Positions 1 to 11,878 of a DNA stretch of 64,000 nucleotides are shown here, piece by piece; the first letter of the stretch is position 1, and the number at the start of each line of letters is the position of its first letter. The translations under genes were made by a program, and so were the position numbers. Source of the stretch: Channallabes apus. Its lineage: Eukaryota; Chordata; Actinopteri; Siluriformes; Clariidae. The notes beneath the pieces were generated by a model, which worked only from the letters and a program-made list of their open reading frames with translations, had not been told where the DNA came from and made no database searches. The stretch spans positions 4,487,207-4,551,206 of the forward strand of contig CM060127.1 in assembly GCA_030522415.1 (NCBI GenBank), given 5' to 3'.

Positions 1-363
1 TCACAAACTGTCCATCTAATCTGACTGAGCTGGAGCTGTTTTGCAAAGAAGAATGGGCAACGATTTCAGTCTCTAGATGTGCAAAGCTGGTAGAGACATA
101 CCCTAAAAGACTGGCAGCTGTAATTGCAGAAAAAGGTGGTTCTACAAAGTATTGACTCAGGGGGCTGAATAATTACACACACCCCACTTTTCAGTTATTT
201 ATTTGTAAAAAATGTTTGGAATCGTGTATGATTTTCGTTCCACTTCTCACGTGTACACCACTTTGTATTGGTCTTTCACGTGGAATTCCAATAAAATTGA
301 TTCATGCTTTCCACAAAATGTGGAAAAGTTCAAGGGGGCCGAATACTTTTGCAAGCCACTGTA
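1..363 (+). mobile_element. 3' end of a Tc1/mariner-like element, cut by the window edge
   Basis: The first 150 bases resemble the C-terminal end of a Tc1-type transposase (a reading through KRLAAVIAEKGGSTKY and a stop). They are followed by a non-coding tail ending in GCAAGCCACTGTA, a terminal inverted repeat tip bordered by the TA typical of Tc1/mariner insertions (TA at 362-363). Only the 3' part is inside the window. It lies in an upstream intron of rnf19a or its flank. The family is distinct from the other Tc1 copies here. Confidence 0.6.
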
Positions 364-1095
364 GATACCTGCGCGTTTGAGAGACGCTTGATCTTTAGTT
401 GAGCGTTGGCTAATCTGTGGGTTTTTCCTTCTTTGTAACGTGCATAAAATAATAAGAGAATGTAATGTTGCGTATGTCTCGTTCAAATAAACAAATTTGA
501 TACTTTCTCAGATTTTGTTTGTGCACTGATTTTTTGAACATCATTTCCTGCTATAAATAGTAAATAAATAAACAAGTAAGCAATAAATATAACACTTTAA
601 ATGGAAGATCCTAATAACCCAAATGTACCTGTTATCAGCGATCAGCCCCAAAAACTCTGATCAGAGCACCTGTAGTGTACACTCTATCTGTAGTATAATA
701 ACTGAGTACACACAGGCTCTGAACTCATCTGTCTGTATTTAGTAGATTTTACGCTGTCCTTGGTTTGACTCCTCATTCCAAAATTTTTTCCCCCTTTTAT
801 ATCTGTCTTATGTTTGTGTATTTCTGTTTTTCCATTTTATTATTTTGTTTATTCCTCTCTCTTTCTATAAGTGGTGTCCTAGAGCACGCCGATGTCCTTG
901 CTCAGGGCACAGAACGTACCAGGAACACACTATTTTGTTCCTTGTACTCGAGGACATTTGTGTGTGTGTTGAACCCGTATGTTCAGTCTGATTATTGCCA
1001 TAGAGCCGTGATCTTGTAGTAGATTGAGTACGTGGCTCTGTTGTGTTATGGCTTGCCGTGTTGATGCTTAATTTGCGATGTGTGTGTACATGCAG
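364..1095. other. rnf19a intron sequence, no gene seen
   Basis: AT-rich sequence between the Tc1 relic and the first recognisable rnf19a exon. I read it for an upstream rnf19a coding exon and found none with a family match. Short open frames here lack codon bias and domain similarity. The RING-IBR-RING exons of rnf19a must lie to the left of the window. Confidence 0.5.
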
Positions 1096-4000
1096 ACAGT
1101 ACGTCAGTGGCGGAGACGAGGCAGAACGCGAGTATCGGGGGCAGCGTGGGCGGTCTGACGGGCAGCCTGAGCGCCAGCGGGAGTCACATGGAGCGAATCG
1201 GAGCCATGAGGGACAACGTGAGCGAAAACGCCAGTACCATGGCGCTTACAGGAAGTCTGTCAGGCAGCACCGTGGGCCACTGCTTCAACAGGTCTCTCGC
1301 TCTCACGCAATAACTACATGCCATAAACATTTTCTGACTCCTCCCTATGATGGTCTAACACAGTGTGTAAGTTTGTACAGTTTAGAAAGCTCTCAGTGGA
1401 GTTATTTTTCACACAGTATAAATAAACACCCGGCAGGACGTGTTGTGACCTCAGAGCTGGTGTGAATTCACGCTCCATCAACACGTGTTCTGGAGTCTCA
1501 GCCCGCTAGTCCTCCAGTCTGGATCTCAGTTCAATCCAATTTCAAACCGCATTTAATAAAACAAAGCAAAAAAAAAAAAAACAATAGATAAATCATCTGT
1601 TACAGCTCTGTGCTTTCGCTTGGTTCCCCTCAAACAAAACAATCTGCACCACAAAAAAACACAGCCGATCCACTTACTGCAGTGATTTCATTCACGATTG
1701 GATCGCTTTCACCCAGACCCGGACACTCTCTGACCCAGACGCTCTCTGACCCCAGCATGACTCTCACCTGTTTAAAGAACTAGAGCAAGAAGAAGAAACA
1801 ACACCTGAGTTAATTTTAGACTGACTGTGTGTGTTTTAAAGAGCAGTTAGGCTCCAGCTGCCCCCTAGTGGTCAGTATAAGCAATTATCAGTACGGCTCA
1901 AGGTTCATGTGCAGGTCACATGACACGAAATTCCACTCGGCTGAGCTCATGACGCTTTTCAGATATGTCCCGAGGGTTACAGCGAGTCCACCCCTGAACA
2001 CTGCTCTTCTGGCCCTCATTAATTATTTATTCATTTTAACTTTATGATGTGTGTGTTTAGGCTGGAGGTTCAGGCTGATGTACAGAAGGAGCGCTGCAGT
2101 CTGAGTGGAGAGTCCGGCACAGTCAGTTTGGGGACAATCAGTGACAACGCAAGTACCAAAGCCATGGCTGGATCCATCCTTAACGCCTACATGCCTCTGG
2201 ACAGGTGAGGGGCGCTGCAGGGGTGTGACTCCCACTGGCAAAGCGCAACACACGCACACGCACACACACACGCGCGCGCGCGCACACAACAAATCCCCCA
2301 AACTAGTTTACAATACAGAAGAAATCATTCAAATCAATTCCCTACTGATCCTGTGCCATTCTGTTCATCACTCAAATGATTTAGTTCAGTACAGATATGA
2401 TTGGGTTTGGTTTTGATTTGATTCGGCTCAAGAATTAATTGTTCAGTATTGATTAAATTCGGTTAAGCACAAAAATTATTCGTTTATTTGATTCAGTTCG
2501 ATTTTGGTTTTGGTTCAGCACAGGAATTCTCAACTCAACTCATTCTTATTTGTTAAAGTGCTATACAAATAAATATGTCCCAAAGTGCTTCACATAAAAA
2601 ATAATAATAATAACAGTAATCTAATGAAATAAAATAAAATAAATACAAGATAATAATAAAAATAAATAAAACATTTTATTAAATGATAAAAGAAGAACAT
2701 AATTAAAATCACATCACAAGCATATCAAGCAATATATAAAATTAACATCTCATGTTGGTTTAAATGCCAGAGAAAACATGTGAGTTTTAAGACTAGACTT
2801 AAACACCCTCAATGATGTGGCCTCAGGAATGGTTAATGGTAGGTCATTCCATAATTTAGGAGCTGCCACAGAAAATGCCCGATCACCCCTGAGCTTGCAT
2901 TTGGACTTGGGTACCATCAGCAAATGTTTATCTGATGATCTGAGAGACCGGGGTGGGGCATAGGGCTGGAGCAGATCAGAGAGATAGGGAGGGGCAAGGC
3001 CATGTACACATTTAAACATGACCAAGAGAATTTTCAAATTTATTCTGTACTGTACCGGGAGCCAGTGAAGAGAAGCCAGAACTGGAGAGATATATTCTCT
3101 TTTACGTGTGGACGTTAATAGTCGAGCAGCTGAGTTTTGGATCAGCTGAAGCCGATGTAATACTGCCTGAGAAACTCCAAAGTAGAGAGCATTGCAGTAA
3201 TCAATGCGAGTGGTGATGAAAGCATGGATGGCTATTTCAAACAGCCTAAAGGACAAAACAGGTTTAAGTTTTGCCAATTGCCTTAACTGAAAGAAACTGG
3301 ACCGAACCACAGCACTAATCTGTTTGTCAAATTTAAGGCCATGATCAAAAATAACCCCTAAATTCGACGCTGTAGGTTTAACATACTGCCCCAAATCTCC
3401 TAAATCCAGAGGTGGAACATTACCCCTGGCACCAGGACCGAATACCAAAACCTCTGTCTTTTTATCATTAAAATTTAAAAAATTTTGAGCTAACCATGCT
3501 TTTATATCATCTAGACATGTTAACAGTGCCTTGACAGAGTAGCCTTCCTTCTTTTTTAACAGGAATGATTCAGGTTGGTCTTGATTTGATTCAATTCATC
3601 ATAGATTTTATTTGATTTGGTTCAGATTTGATTCAGTTCAGCACCGGATCTGTTTTATGTTTTCATTCGATTCAGTTTGTTCTCTTTATGCTTTAATAGA
3701 AATTGAAGCTTGCTGTCACTCTGTTTTTATTATATAATAATATAATTTTATTAATAATTTTATTATTTTTTTTAAATTTGTCTTACTTTTTTTTATTGCA
3801 AAGGAGTATGTTTCATCAGCACTGACTCTAACCACTTCTGTGCGTGTGTGTGGCAGAGAGGGCAGCAGCATGGAGGTGCAGGTGGATGTGGAGTCTAAAC
3901 TCGGGAAGCTGCGACACCACAGCGGCAGCAGCAGCATGGAGGAGGGCAGCACCGGGGGCCGCACCGTCTGCCCCTCCACCTGCCCCCATGATGGCAAATA

Positions 4001-4403
4001 CGGCTCGGGGAAGAAGAGCAAGGGCAAGATGCGCAAGAAGACGGGCAGCACTAAGATCAACGAGACGCGGGAGGACATGGACGCGCAGCTGCTGGAGCAG
4101 CGCAGCACCAACTCGAGCGAGTTCGACTCTCCGTCCCTGAGCGGCAGCCTGCCATCCGTCGCCGACTCGCACTGCAGCCACTTCTCAGAGTTCAGCTGCT
4201 CCGACCTCGACGCCTCCCGCCCCCCCAACGCCATCAGCCCTCTCCCCGAGGTGGAGAACGACCGCCTGGAGAACAGCCCCGCCCCCCGTGCCCTCTGCTC
4301 AGCCCCGCTCAGCCCGGAGAGCTCCCCTAAAGAACGCAATAACAACATCGCCGCTCAGCCCGGCACCCCGGCGCGCAACGTCTGTATTCAAACTGAGATT
4401 TAG
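1096..4403 (+). CDS. rnf19a: RNF19A (dorfin), RBR-type E3 ubiquitin ligase, last three coding exons
   Basis: Exons 1096-1291, 2061-2204 and 3857-4403 (stop TAG 4401-4403) join in phase with consensus AG/GT borders and encode about 295 C-terminal residues. Diagnostic RNF19 features are the [19 protein letters not shown] stretch, the [11 protein letters not shown] block, [46 protein letters not shown] and the terminal VCIQTEI; human RNF19A ends AIQTEI. In the family, RNF19A is a RING-IBR-RING ligase anchored in the membrane by two transmembrane segments. Those domains lie upstream of the window, and this tail is the cytosolic, Ser-rich, low-complexity region. The last coding exon is GC-rich and the intron before it holds a LINE fragment. 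RNF19B is the only close alternative; neighbours spag1 and polr2k, which flank RNF19A in human, favour RNF19A. Confidence 0.88.
2530..3565 (-). mobile_element. CR1/L2-clade LINE, 5'-truncated, in rnf19a intron
   Basis: The open frame 3448-2750 reads as the C-terminal part of a non-LTR reverse transcriptase: [50 protein letters not shown] and [10 protein letters not shown] are signatures of the thumb and C-terminal region. The same frame continues upstream to about 3560 ([14 protein letters not shown]). The 3' tail near 2540-2580 has the ATACAAATAAAT type end. The catalytic YxDD box and endonuclease are missing, so this is a dead 5'-truncated copy, antisense to the host gene. Confidence 0.8.
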
Positions 4404-4456
4404 CGCTCAAGCTAACACACTGCTAGCTTTCCACCCTAACCCCCCTCGAGGTTGCA

Positions 4457-4523
<67 letters not shown>

Positions 4524-5795
4524 ACCAGTTTCATAATATGATTAAGAATAAAACTCTGCAAGTCTTCACTTTGTCATTGTCAGGTGGTGATGATGATGAT
4601 GGTGACTGTACAGACTCGAGAGGTTAAGCAGGTGATTGACAGGTCCGGATTATGTGATGGTGATGTAGCTGTCGATCACATTAACGCCTCTACTCCAGCC
4701 GTGACGGAGGGCTCGTCCGAGCGTGTGCCGATACTCAGTCGCCGCGTCATGACCACGCCCACTGACCTGAAACTCAAATACGGCCTTTTGTTTATTTACA
4801 TTTCTCATGCACAGGAACCTCCCGTTATACAGAGGTCACTATGATTTTACAAACTCTTATATTTACGAGGTTCTCTGGTAAACCTATTGTTCCCGCAGAG
4901 CAAATGACGATCGGGTCCGAGTGCCGTCTCTTAAAGTATTGTTCGGTTGTAGTCGTGGTTATGTAGTAACAGAAAGCGTTAGCTTTGATCTCCAGACCAG
5001 GTCTCTGTGTTTTTTTTATTTTTTTTATTTTTTACTTTATTTAATAAATACCCTCCTCGTATTAAACCTCGCTGAGCAATCAAGCATCGTTTCGGTCCGT
5101 AAAGAACCGATGTCTGTTGTTCTGGTGAAGGAGTTCCTCGAGGGTTCCGCCTGGGACACCTGCTGACCAGGAAACAAACCAAAGAATTATTTTTTCCCCC
5201 CTCGCCTTCATCCCCCCCTTAGAGTTTTTAGAATCTGATATCTGTATCATTTGTGTTGAATATATCGTGACGCATCACTGATTATCGGCACACACCTACA
5301 CATATGCATTCAGGCCCGGTTCTATCTGTGGTTGGAGGCTTTTTGTTTTTTATTTGTAACTTTATTTGAGTTTGAGATGTTCTGGAAATGTTTCCTCAGA
5401 GGGACCAGAAGGAAGTTAAGCAGATTGCTTTTTTTTTTTTTTTTTCTTTGTCCTGGCACAGTAATTGTTATTGTAAATGATTATATTTTTTCTTTTCCTT
5501 GTTGAAAGTATGGTTGTTTTTGATTTGCTTACTCTTTTATTTTCCATTTTGGGAAAGGTCGTTATGTGTCCAAACGCTGTGTTTGGGTCAGAACTTACAA
5601 TACAAACCCATCTGGATATCACTCTCTCTCTCATATACACACACACACAAACACACCTACATATGTTCAGGTCAGACACAGTTACTACGTGACTCTGGGT
5701 TCGTGCCCATATGGACTCATGGTGCCTTTTGGATTTCTTGTTCCTCTGATCTGTCTCTTTCAGAATAACAAATAAAAAGAGAATCAACGCCAACT
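4404..5795 (+). other. rnf19a: rnf19a 3' untranslated region with polyadenylation signal
   Basis: After the stop codon the sequence stays free of coding potential. It includes a (CA)n run and T-rich stretches, and reaches AATAAA at 5771-5776, the first convincing canonical signal in a plausible setting. The extent is inferred from that hexamer; no transcript evidence is available. Confidence 0.5.
4460..4521. repeat. (CA)n microsatellite
   Basis: About 30 uninterrupted CA units in the rnf19a 3'UTR, ending in the sequence CTTACCAG. Confidence 0.95.
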
Positions 5796-6430
5796 CGAGT
5801 GCATGAATTGGTTTCCGGTTTCATGATTGTTGTGATGTCATTTCTTGTTTGTAATCCTTTTACCAAATCTGGCTCCTAAACTGAAACCTGAGAGATTCTC
5901 ATTAGTCCCCTGTGGGATTATAGTGTCCCGCTATATTGTATGTACCCTGTATACACCATGTCGCCTTCATTTACTCAGAATGAATCCGAGGACTCCGTAA
6001 CTGTTTTAGAAAGCTTTATTAATATTTTTTTTTTTCCTCTGCAGTATTTACAGCATAAATAATTTTTTGCAGCCTCGAAGAGAAACAGTTGTTCAGCATG
6101 CACTCGGGTCCTTAAAATAATGACATCATGGGTTTCTTGCATATTTTTATTGCATTAGTATGTGTGATTTAATAGGGGAGAAAAAAAAGTAATATGTGTT
6201 AATGAGGATTAGGTTTTAAAGTGTGTTTATATGCAGTTTTATTAAACTGCAGCGAATCTCAGACAAGTGATGAAACCCAAACAGGAGAGCCTCAGATAAT
6301 CGATGAGTCCCTGGCAGACGGGCGAGTCGGTCAAGCAACGATTTTTGGACAGACTTTGATAGGCCGGTGGGTCTTGGAGCAGCGGGACTGACCAATAGTA
6401 TGAAATCTGAGAAATGTTTCAGTGTAAATA
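5796..6430. other. intergenic sequence, nothing recognised
   Basis: AT-rich DNA between the rnf19a polyadenylation signal and a SINE. No exon, RNA gene or repeat family was recognised. Confidence 0.4.
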
Positions 6431-6439
6431 AAAAGCAAA

Positions 6440-6695
6440 AAGCTCACCGTTGTGGGCGGTGTAACACATTTGGAGGACGGCACTATCCTCTTCATCCACT
6501 TGCATAAGCTCAATGACGCCCATGATTGGCTGTAGAGCCGCAATTGATGTGAGAGAGCTCGGCCAATCAGCTCTCTCTAGGCCCCTGCCTGCGGGAGGCT
6601 ACAGCGTCACCCGGGAATCAAACTCGCAATCTCCAGGTGATGGGGTGAGCACTTTATCACTGCACCATTCGGGGGCTCCATACTGTATCTCAGTG
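6440..6695 (-). mobile_element. tRNA-derived SINE
   Basis: On the minus strand the sequence starts near 6690 with a tRNA-like head: GGTGCAGTGATAAAGTGCTC resembles an A box, and GCGAGTTTGATTCCCGGG contains a B-box-like GTTTGATTCC. A body follows that includes GATTGGCCGAGCTCTCTC and ACAGCCAATCA. This is the RNA polymerase III promoter layout of teleost SINEs. The subfamily was not assigned and exact ends are approximate. Confidence 0.65.
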
Positions 6696-6699
6696 CCTT

Positions 6700-7749
6700 G
6701 GGAAGTCCAGTCAGAGATGGTTGAGGTGGCCAGGGAAAGGGAATCTTTGGGTCCAACTTGGGATAAGGCCGTGACTCGTTTATGCACTGAGCGTTGTCGC
6801 AGGGTTTTACCCATGATGCATAGCGACACTCACTGACCCTGACGAGGAGATCGTTTCTCACACGGCTGCTCTGATGAGATCCTGCGCTATGATCACTGAC
6901 GCTGAATAAACACACCGTAAATCAGCCTCAGTAAAACACCGCAGCAGAATAAATGATAAACAGCTCTTGTAATAATTGTATAAACTGATTAAAATATTCA
7001 GTTATCTGAGGCGAATATCTGAATAATTAAAATGAGATGTGGCCGTGTGTGAGGCTGACATGCGTCGATATTTTACATCATTACATTTAATTTGATTTTA
7101 TTGTAAAGGGGAAAGAAAAAAAAAAGACAACGCTCTGGTCATTATCACTTTGCAAGAAATGTTTGACGATATGAAATACAATAAATAATACATTACAAAC
7201 ATATCTAATCTTTATTTCAGTAAAATAATGAGATACATTCTAGGTGTTTTTATTAAAATTAACCAACTTCTTAATTTCAGAATTAAGTACAATAAAAAAA
7301 AAACTACACAATTAAGCAGAAGTCTGAGGTTCTAGTGTTTTTTTTTTTGCCCAAACATTTTACTCATTTTTAAGGGATTTAATATGAATAATTCATACAT
7401 TATTTATTGTATTTCATTTGTTTGAATACGTTTGTTTAAAATGAATAACAATGCAAACAGCCCCACTTTCGCTTTTCTACCTGTTAAATGATTTTATCCA
7501 CAACCCAATAAACAACAACAAAAAAGAGAGAATCAAAAGTTAAATAGACATGACATGACTCTTCACTGCTCTTGATTTCACTGAATGTTCCAGATGTTCC
7601 TGATTCATCTGATCAAATAATATAAAACGATAAGATGATGATAAAGAGGAGTTTAAAGCGTCATGCTGAGCGACATGTGGCCAGGCCGGGCGCTGATCAT
7701 CATCACCATCACCTCCGTCTCTCTCCTGAGGGAAGGAGGAACGTGCAGC

Positions 7750-7786
<37 letters not shown>

Positions 7787-7887
7787 ATATGTGTTTCTGT
7801 CTCTCGGCTAAAGCTGGTTGTAGTTCTGCTGGAAGACGGGTGCAGATGTTCAGATGTTCTTCTGCTTTAAGGTCAGTGTGTGAATCC
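6700..7887. other. intergenic sequence and probable spag1 3'UTR
   Basis: AT-rich DNA between the SINE and the spag1 stop codon. The part next to 7888 is presumably the spag1 3'UTR on the minus strand; it includes a TG repeat near 7750-7790. No separate gene was seen. Confidence 0.4.
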
Positions 7888-8831
7888 TCAGCCTGAGGAG
7901 AAGAGTGATGTTATTAACACCTAATCACTCCGGATTCAACACCTCTAAACACCAACAACATCAGAATAAATGTACAGTGGAACCTTCAATTGCGAGTAAC
8001 TTGGTCTGCGATTTTTTCCAGGACAATTTTTTTTACAAATTGTAACTTGATAAACGAGCGAGGTCTTGATATAAGAGTAGTATGCATGCGCTTTGTCTAA
8101 CGAGCGTCACGTGATCGCAACTGAGCCAATGGTTCTTCTCTCCCAATTTTTTGCTTAATACGCGCACACATGCGCGTGTACTGTTTATTATAACACTGTG
8201 ACCATTAAGCAAAAAATTTGAAGAATGTTCTCATGAGAGAAATTTCCTGACAGAGAAGTGTGCGTGTGTTTGTGCACACTCACACACACACAGTAACGGA
8301 AACACTGCTCTGTCGAGATTTTTTTCAAAGGTAAAGTCCAGATTAATTTGTATTATTTTTACTTTATATTTTCTATTAATTCTTTTTATACTAATATTTT
8401 TGGGCTGTGGAACGAATAATCAGACTTCCGGAACGAATAATACTCAAATCCAAGGTTTAACTATAATCATATATTTATATAAAAAAATAACTATAATCAT
8501 TAACAAGTGAATAATATATACGATTTACTGTTTTTAATAAACATTTACTAAAATATACTTTCTTATTTAAGTAAAAAATATAATATTAGCTACATTAAAT
8601 ACTATCTATTATTGATGCTTATTATTAAAGACTGGTGCCCTGGAGAAAAGTACATACATTAAGGTTTTTTTATATTGTGTGTGTGTGTGTGTGTGTGTTA
8701 CCCTGAGTTTTTGACTCCAACAGACTCTCCCTGAGCAGAACCGTGACCTCCTCTAGCTCCTGTTCAGCCTCGCGGACATTCGGGTCCAAACGCAGAACCT
8801 CCTGCAGGTCAGAGCTGGACGACAGGAAGTC

Positions 8832-8898
<67 letters not shown>

Positions 8899-11845
8899 CA
8901 GTGAGCTGAACTGCACTTTTTAAATAAAGAGGTGAAGGTGTTTGTACTGTTCACCTTAAACCTCGTAATAAATAATGAACAATAAACCTTCTGTTTGATA
9001 ACTTTATTTACATGAAGTTTAGATTAAAACTATGTTAAAAGAGTACAAAGTAAGGGGGAGGGGAGGGCTGAGGGGTGTTGTGTGAGGTGAAGAGTGTTAG
9101 GTAAGGGGCGAGGGGTTAGAAGTGTTAGGTAAGGAGGAGTATTCGGTGAGGGGGTGTGTGGTGAGGGGGTGTGTGGTGAGGGGGTGTGCGGTGAGGGGGT
9201 GTGAGGTGTGGGGGTGTGCGGTGAGGGGGTGTGTGGTGAGGGGTGTGTGGTGAGGGGAGTGTGGTGAGGGGAGTGTTGTGTGAGATGAGGGGTATTAGGT
9301 AAGGGGTGTTAGGTGAGGGGGTGTGTGGTGTGGGGGTGTTAGGTGAGGGGAGTGTTGTGTGAGATGAGGGGTGTTAGGTGAGGGGGTGTGCGGTGAGGGG
9401 GTATTAGGTGAGGGGGTGTGCGGTGAGGGGAGTGTTGTGTGAGATGAGGGGTGTTAGGTGAGGGGTGTTAGGTGAGGGGGTGTGCGGTGAGGGGGTATTA
9501 GGTGAGGGGGTGTGCGGTGAGGGGAGTGTTGTGTGAGATGAGGGGTATTAGGTAAGGGGTGTTAGGTGAGGGGGTGTTAGGTGAGGGGGTGTTAGACGAA
9601 GGTTGTTAGGTGAAGGGCGTTAGCTGACCTTCAGGCCTTTGTGAGCGATCGCTCGTCTGTAAAACGCTTTCTTGTTGTCCGGCTCCAGCTCAAGCGCAGA
9701 GTCACAGTCCTGCTTTGCCTCAGCAAACCGCTCCAGCTTCAGCAAACACAGCGCTCTGAACCACACACACACCTTTATATTAACACCTTTATAGACAGGT
9801 GAAATGTCTCAGACCCCACAGCTCATCATGAACTTTAAGGAAGAGGCAAGAGGTACACGCTCTCTAAAGTTATCTGTTTTTGTTTGTTTGTTTTATTAAT
9901 TTGTCCACATTTATCCATGTATTTTTATGAAACAGGGGCTGTGACAAGGTCATAACAAACAAACACTACACAAAACCCTACAACCACTACACTAATCACT
10001 ACGAACACCACTAACACTACACCTACAGTAACACTACAAACGACACACTAAATACTACAAACACTACAACACAAACACTACACACTACGAAAACTATACC
10101 CAACAGTATAAACAGTACAAACCCCATCTACACCAACCCTAACACTACAAACACTACAGTATACACAATGAACACTGCACCAAACACTATAAATGCTACA
10201 ATAAACACTACAAACACCACTAACACTACACCTAACGCTACAAACAACACACTAAATGCTACAAACACTATAAACAATACAAATAATACAAATGCCACAA
10301 ACAATACTTTTAACACTACCAACAATACCCTGCAAATACAACATTAAAAACTACAAACACTAAACAGTATAAATGCTACAGTAAACACTACAAACAACAC
10401 AAACACTATACCAAACACCACACACAATACACTACAAACACTTCACCAAACACCACCCAAAACAAGTACCATGACTATAAAAACCACCCCAAACAGTACA
10501 CAAAACACCACACCTATTTCGATTAAAGGATGCAGGCTGCTTGTCAGTACCGTGTATTATGAAAAGTACAGCAGGGAGCAGAGGTTTTTCTTACAAAGCC
10601 CCAAAATTATGAAATAATCTTCCAATTAATGTTCACAGTCTCAGTGTTCAAGTCTAGGGTGAAAAGCTATTTATTTATCCAAGTATTTTTGTAAACAGAT
10701 TTGTCTTAGGTAAAGGAGCAGATCTGGAGGACTCATGGACGTAGAGTATTACGGTAAACTGGCATTGGATTAGATTCTATTTTTTTTTTACTAGGGCACT
10801 CTCATTGATCACTCAGGTTTGTTGACCGTGAAGTGATTGGCTGATTTACATCTCAGTTCCCCCTCATGTCTGTGTTTCCTTCTGGCTCTCCCTTTTAGTT
10901 ATGCTGTCATAGTTAGTCCTGCCGGAGTCCCTGCTTGCACTCTACAGTAAATATGCATTCACATTATACATTGTGACTGTGACCATACCTAACTGCTATT
11001 TCTCCTTCTCTTCTGCTCTCTCATCTTCTCTCTCTTCTCCTTCTCTCTCTCTGTCTCATGTCATTCCTGAGCTGCCAGTAATCCAGAACCCGCCCCCCCC
11101 CCACCCTTCCCAGACCTGTCTAACTCGCTTCTGGTTGGAGATCTCATCGCATGGTTGCCCTGTGTGGTCTGTCTGAGATGCAGGTGACTGGAGACGGTTA
11201 CACTTTTCCACGAAGACGATCCTGGCCTCGGCTGATGCAGACAGCTGTTCTCTGAGGACTCGTGACTGCAGTCACTCGATAGTTCAGGACTAGAGTTTCC
11301 TACAGTCTACCTGAGCCTCCAATAACGAATGGACTCCATATTAACTTAAACACATCTCCTGTTATACTGAAGTTACAGCCTCCTAACACACAGTATGAGT
11401 GCAGATCAATCCCTGCTATCTGTTATCATCCAGAAGAGGATGGGCTTCCTGTTGAGCCTGGTTCCTCTCAAGGTTTCTTCCTACTGCCATCTCAGGGAGT
11501 TTTTCCTTTCCACTGTCACCCTCAGCTTGCTCATCAGGGACTATCTGATAATTTGTTAAAAGCGCTATACAAATAAATTTTAGTTGAATTGAATGTCAAA
11601 CATTACTCTAAACATTACAAATACCACAACAAACACAACACCAAACACTACACTGAACACTACAGTAGAGTGGTATCACACTGCAGTGTTTAATCTGAGT
11701 TTACTCTCAGGGAAGACACCTGAGGGTGTTCAGGTCACAACTCCAGTATTTCGTTCTCTGCAGCAGGTGTAGCTCAGTTCAACACTAAATAATTTACTAT
11801 CCAAATTATTAAAGCCAATAATGCAAATAATTTTTTCCTGCTCCC

Positions 11846-11878
<33 letters not shown>

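Noticed and set aside
3716..4348. Minus-strand frame of 210 codons over the last rnf19a exon
   Set aside because: Shadow of the sense exon, which has clear RNF19A matches.
5416..5793. Minus-strand frame of 125 codons
   Set aside because: It lies in the rnf19a 3'UTR, begins in a poly-A/T tract and has no similarity or splice context.
7750..7892. Minus-strand reading through EDSHTDLKAEEHLNICTR as a further spag1 coding exon
   Set aside because: The phase from exon 7 gives a stop as the first full codon, and the reading runs into a TG/CA repeat, so I treat it as 3'UTR.
7663..7896. Plus-strand frame of 77 codons next to the spag1 end
   Set aside because: It runs through a TG repeat, lacks domain similarity and overlaps the minus-strand terminal exon and acceptor of spag1.
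10128..10325. Minus-strand hydrophobic frame of 65 codons (Val/Phe/Leu rich)
   Set aside because: It is the translation of the AACACTACA repeat; membrane-like composition is a by-product of the unit.
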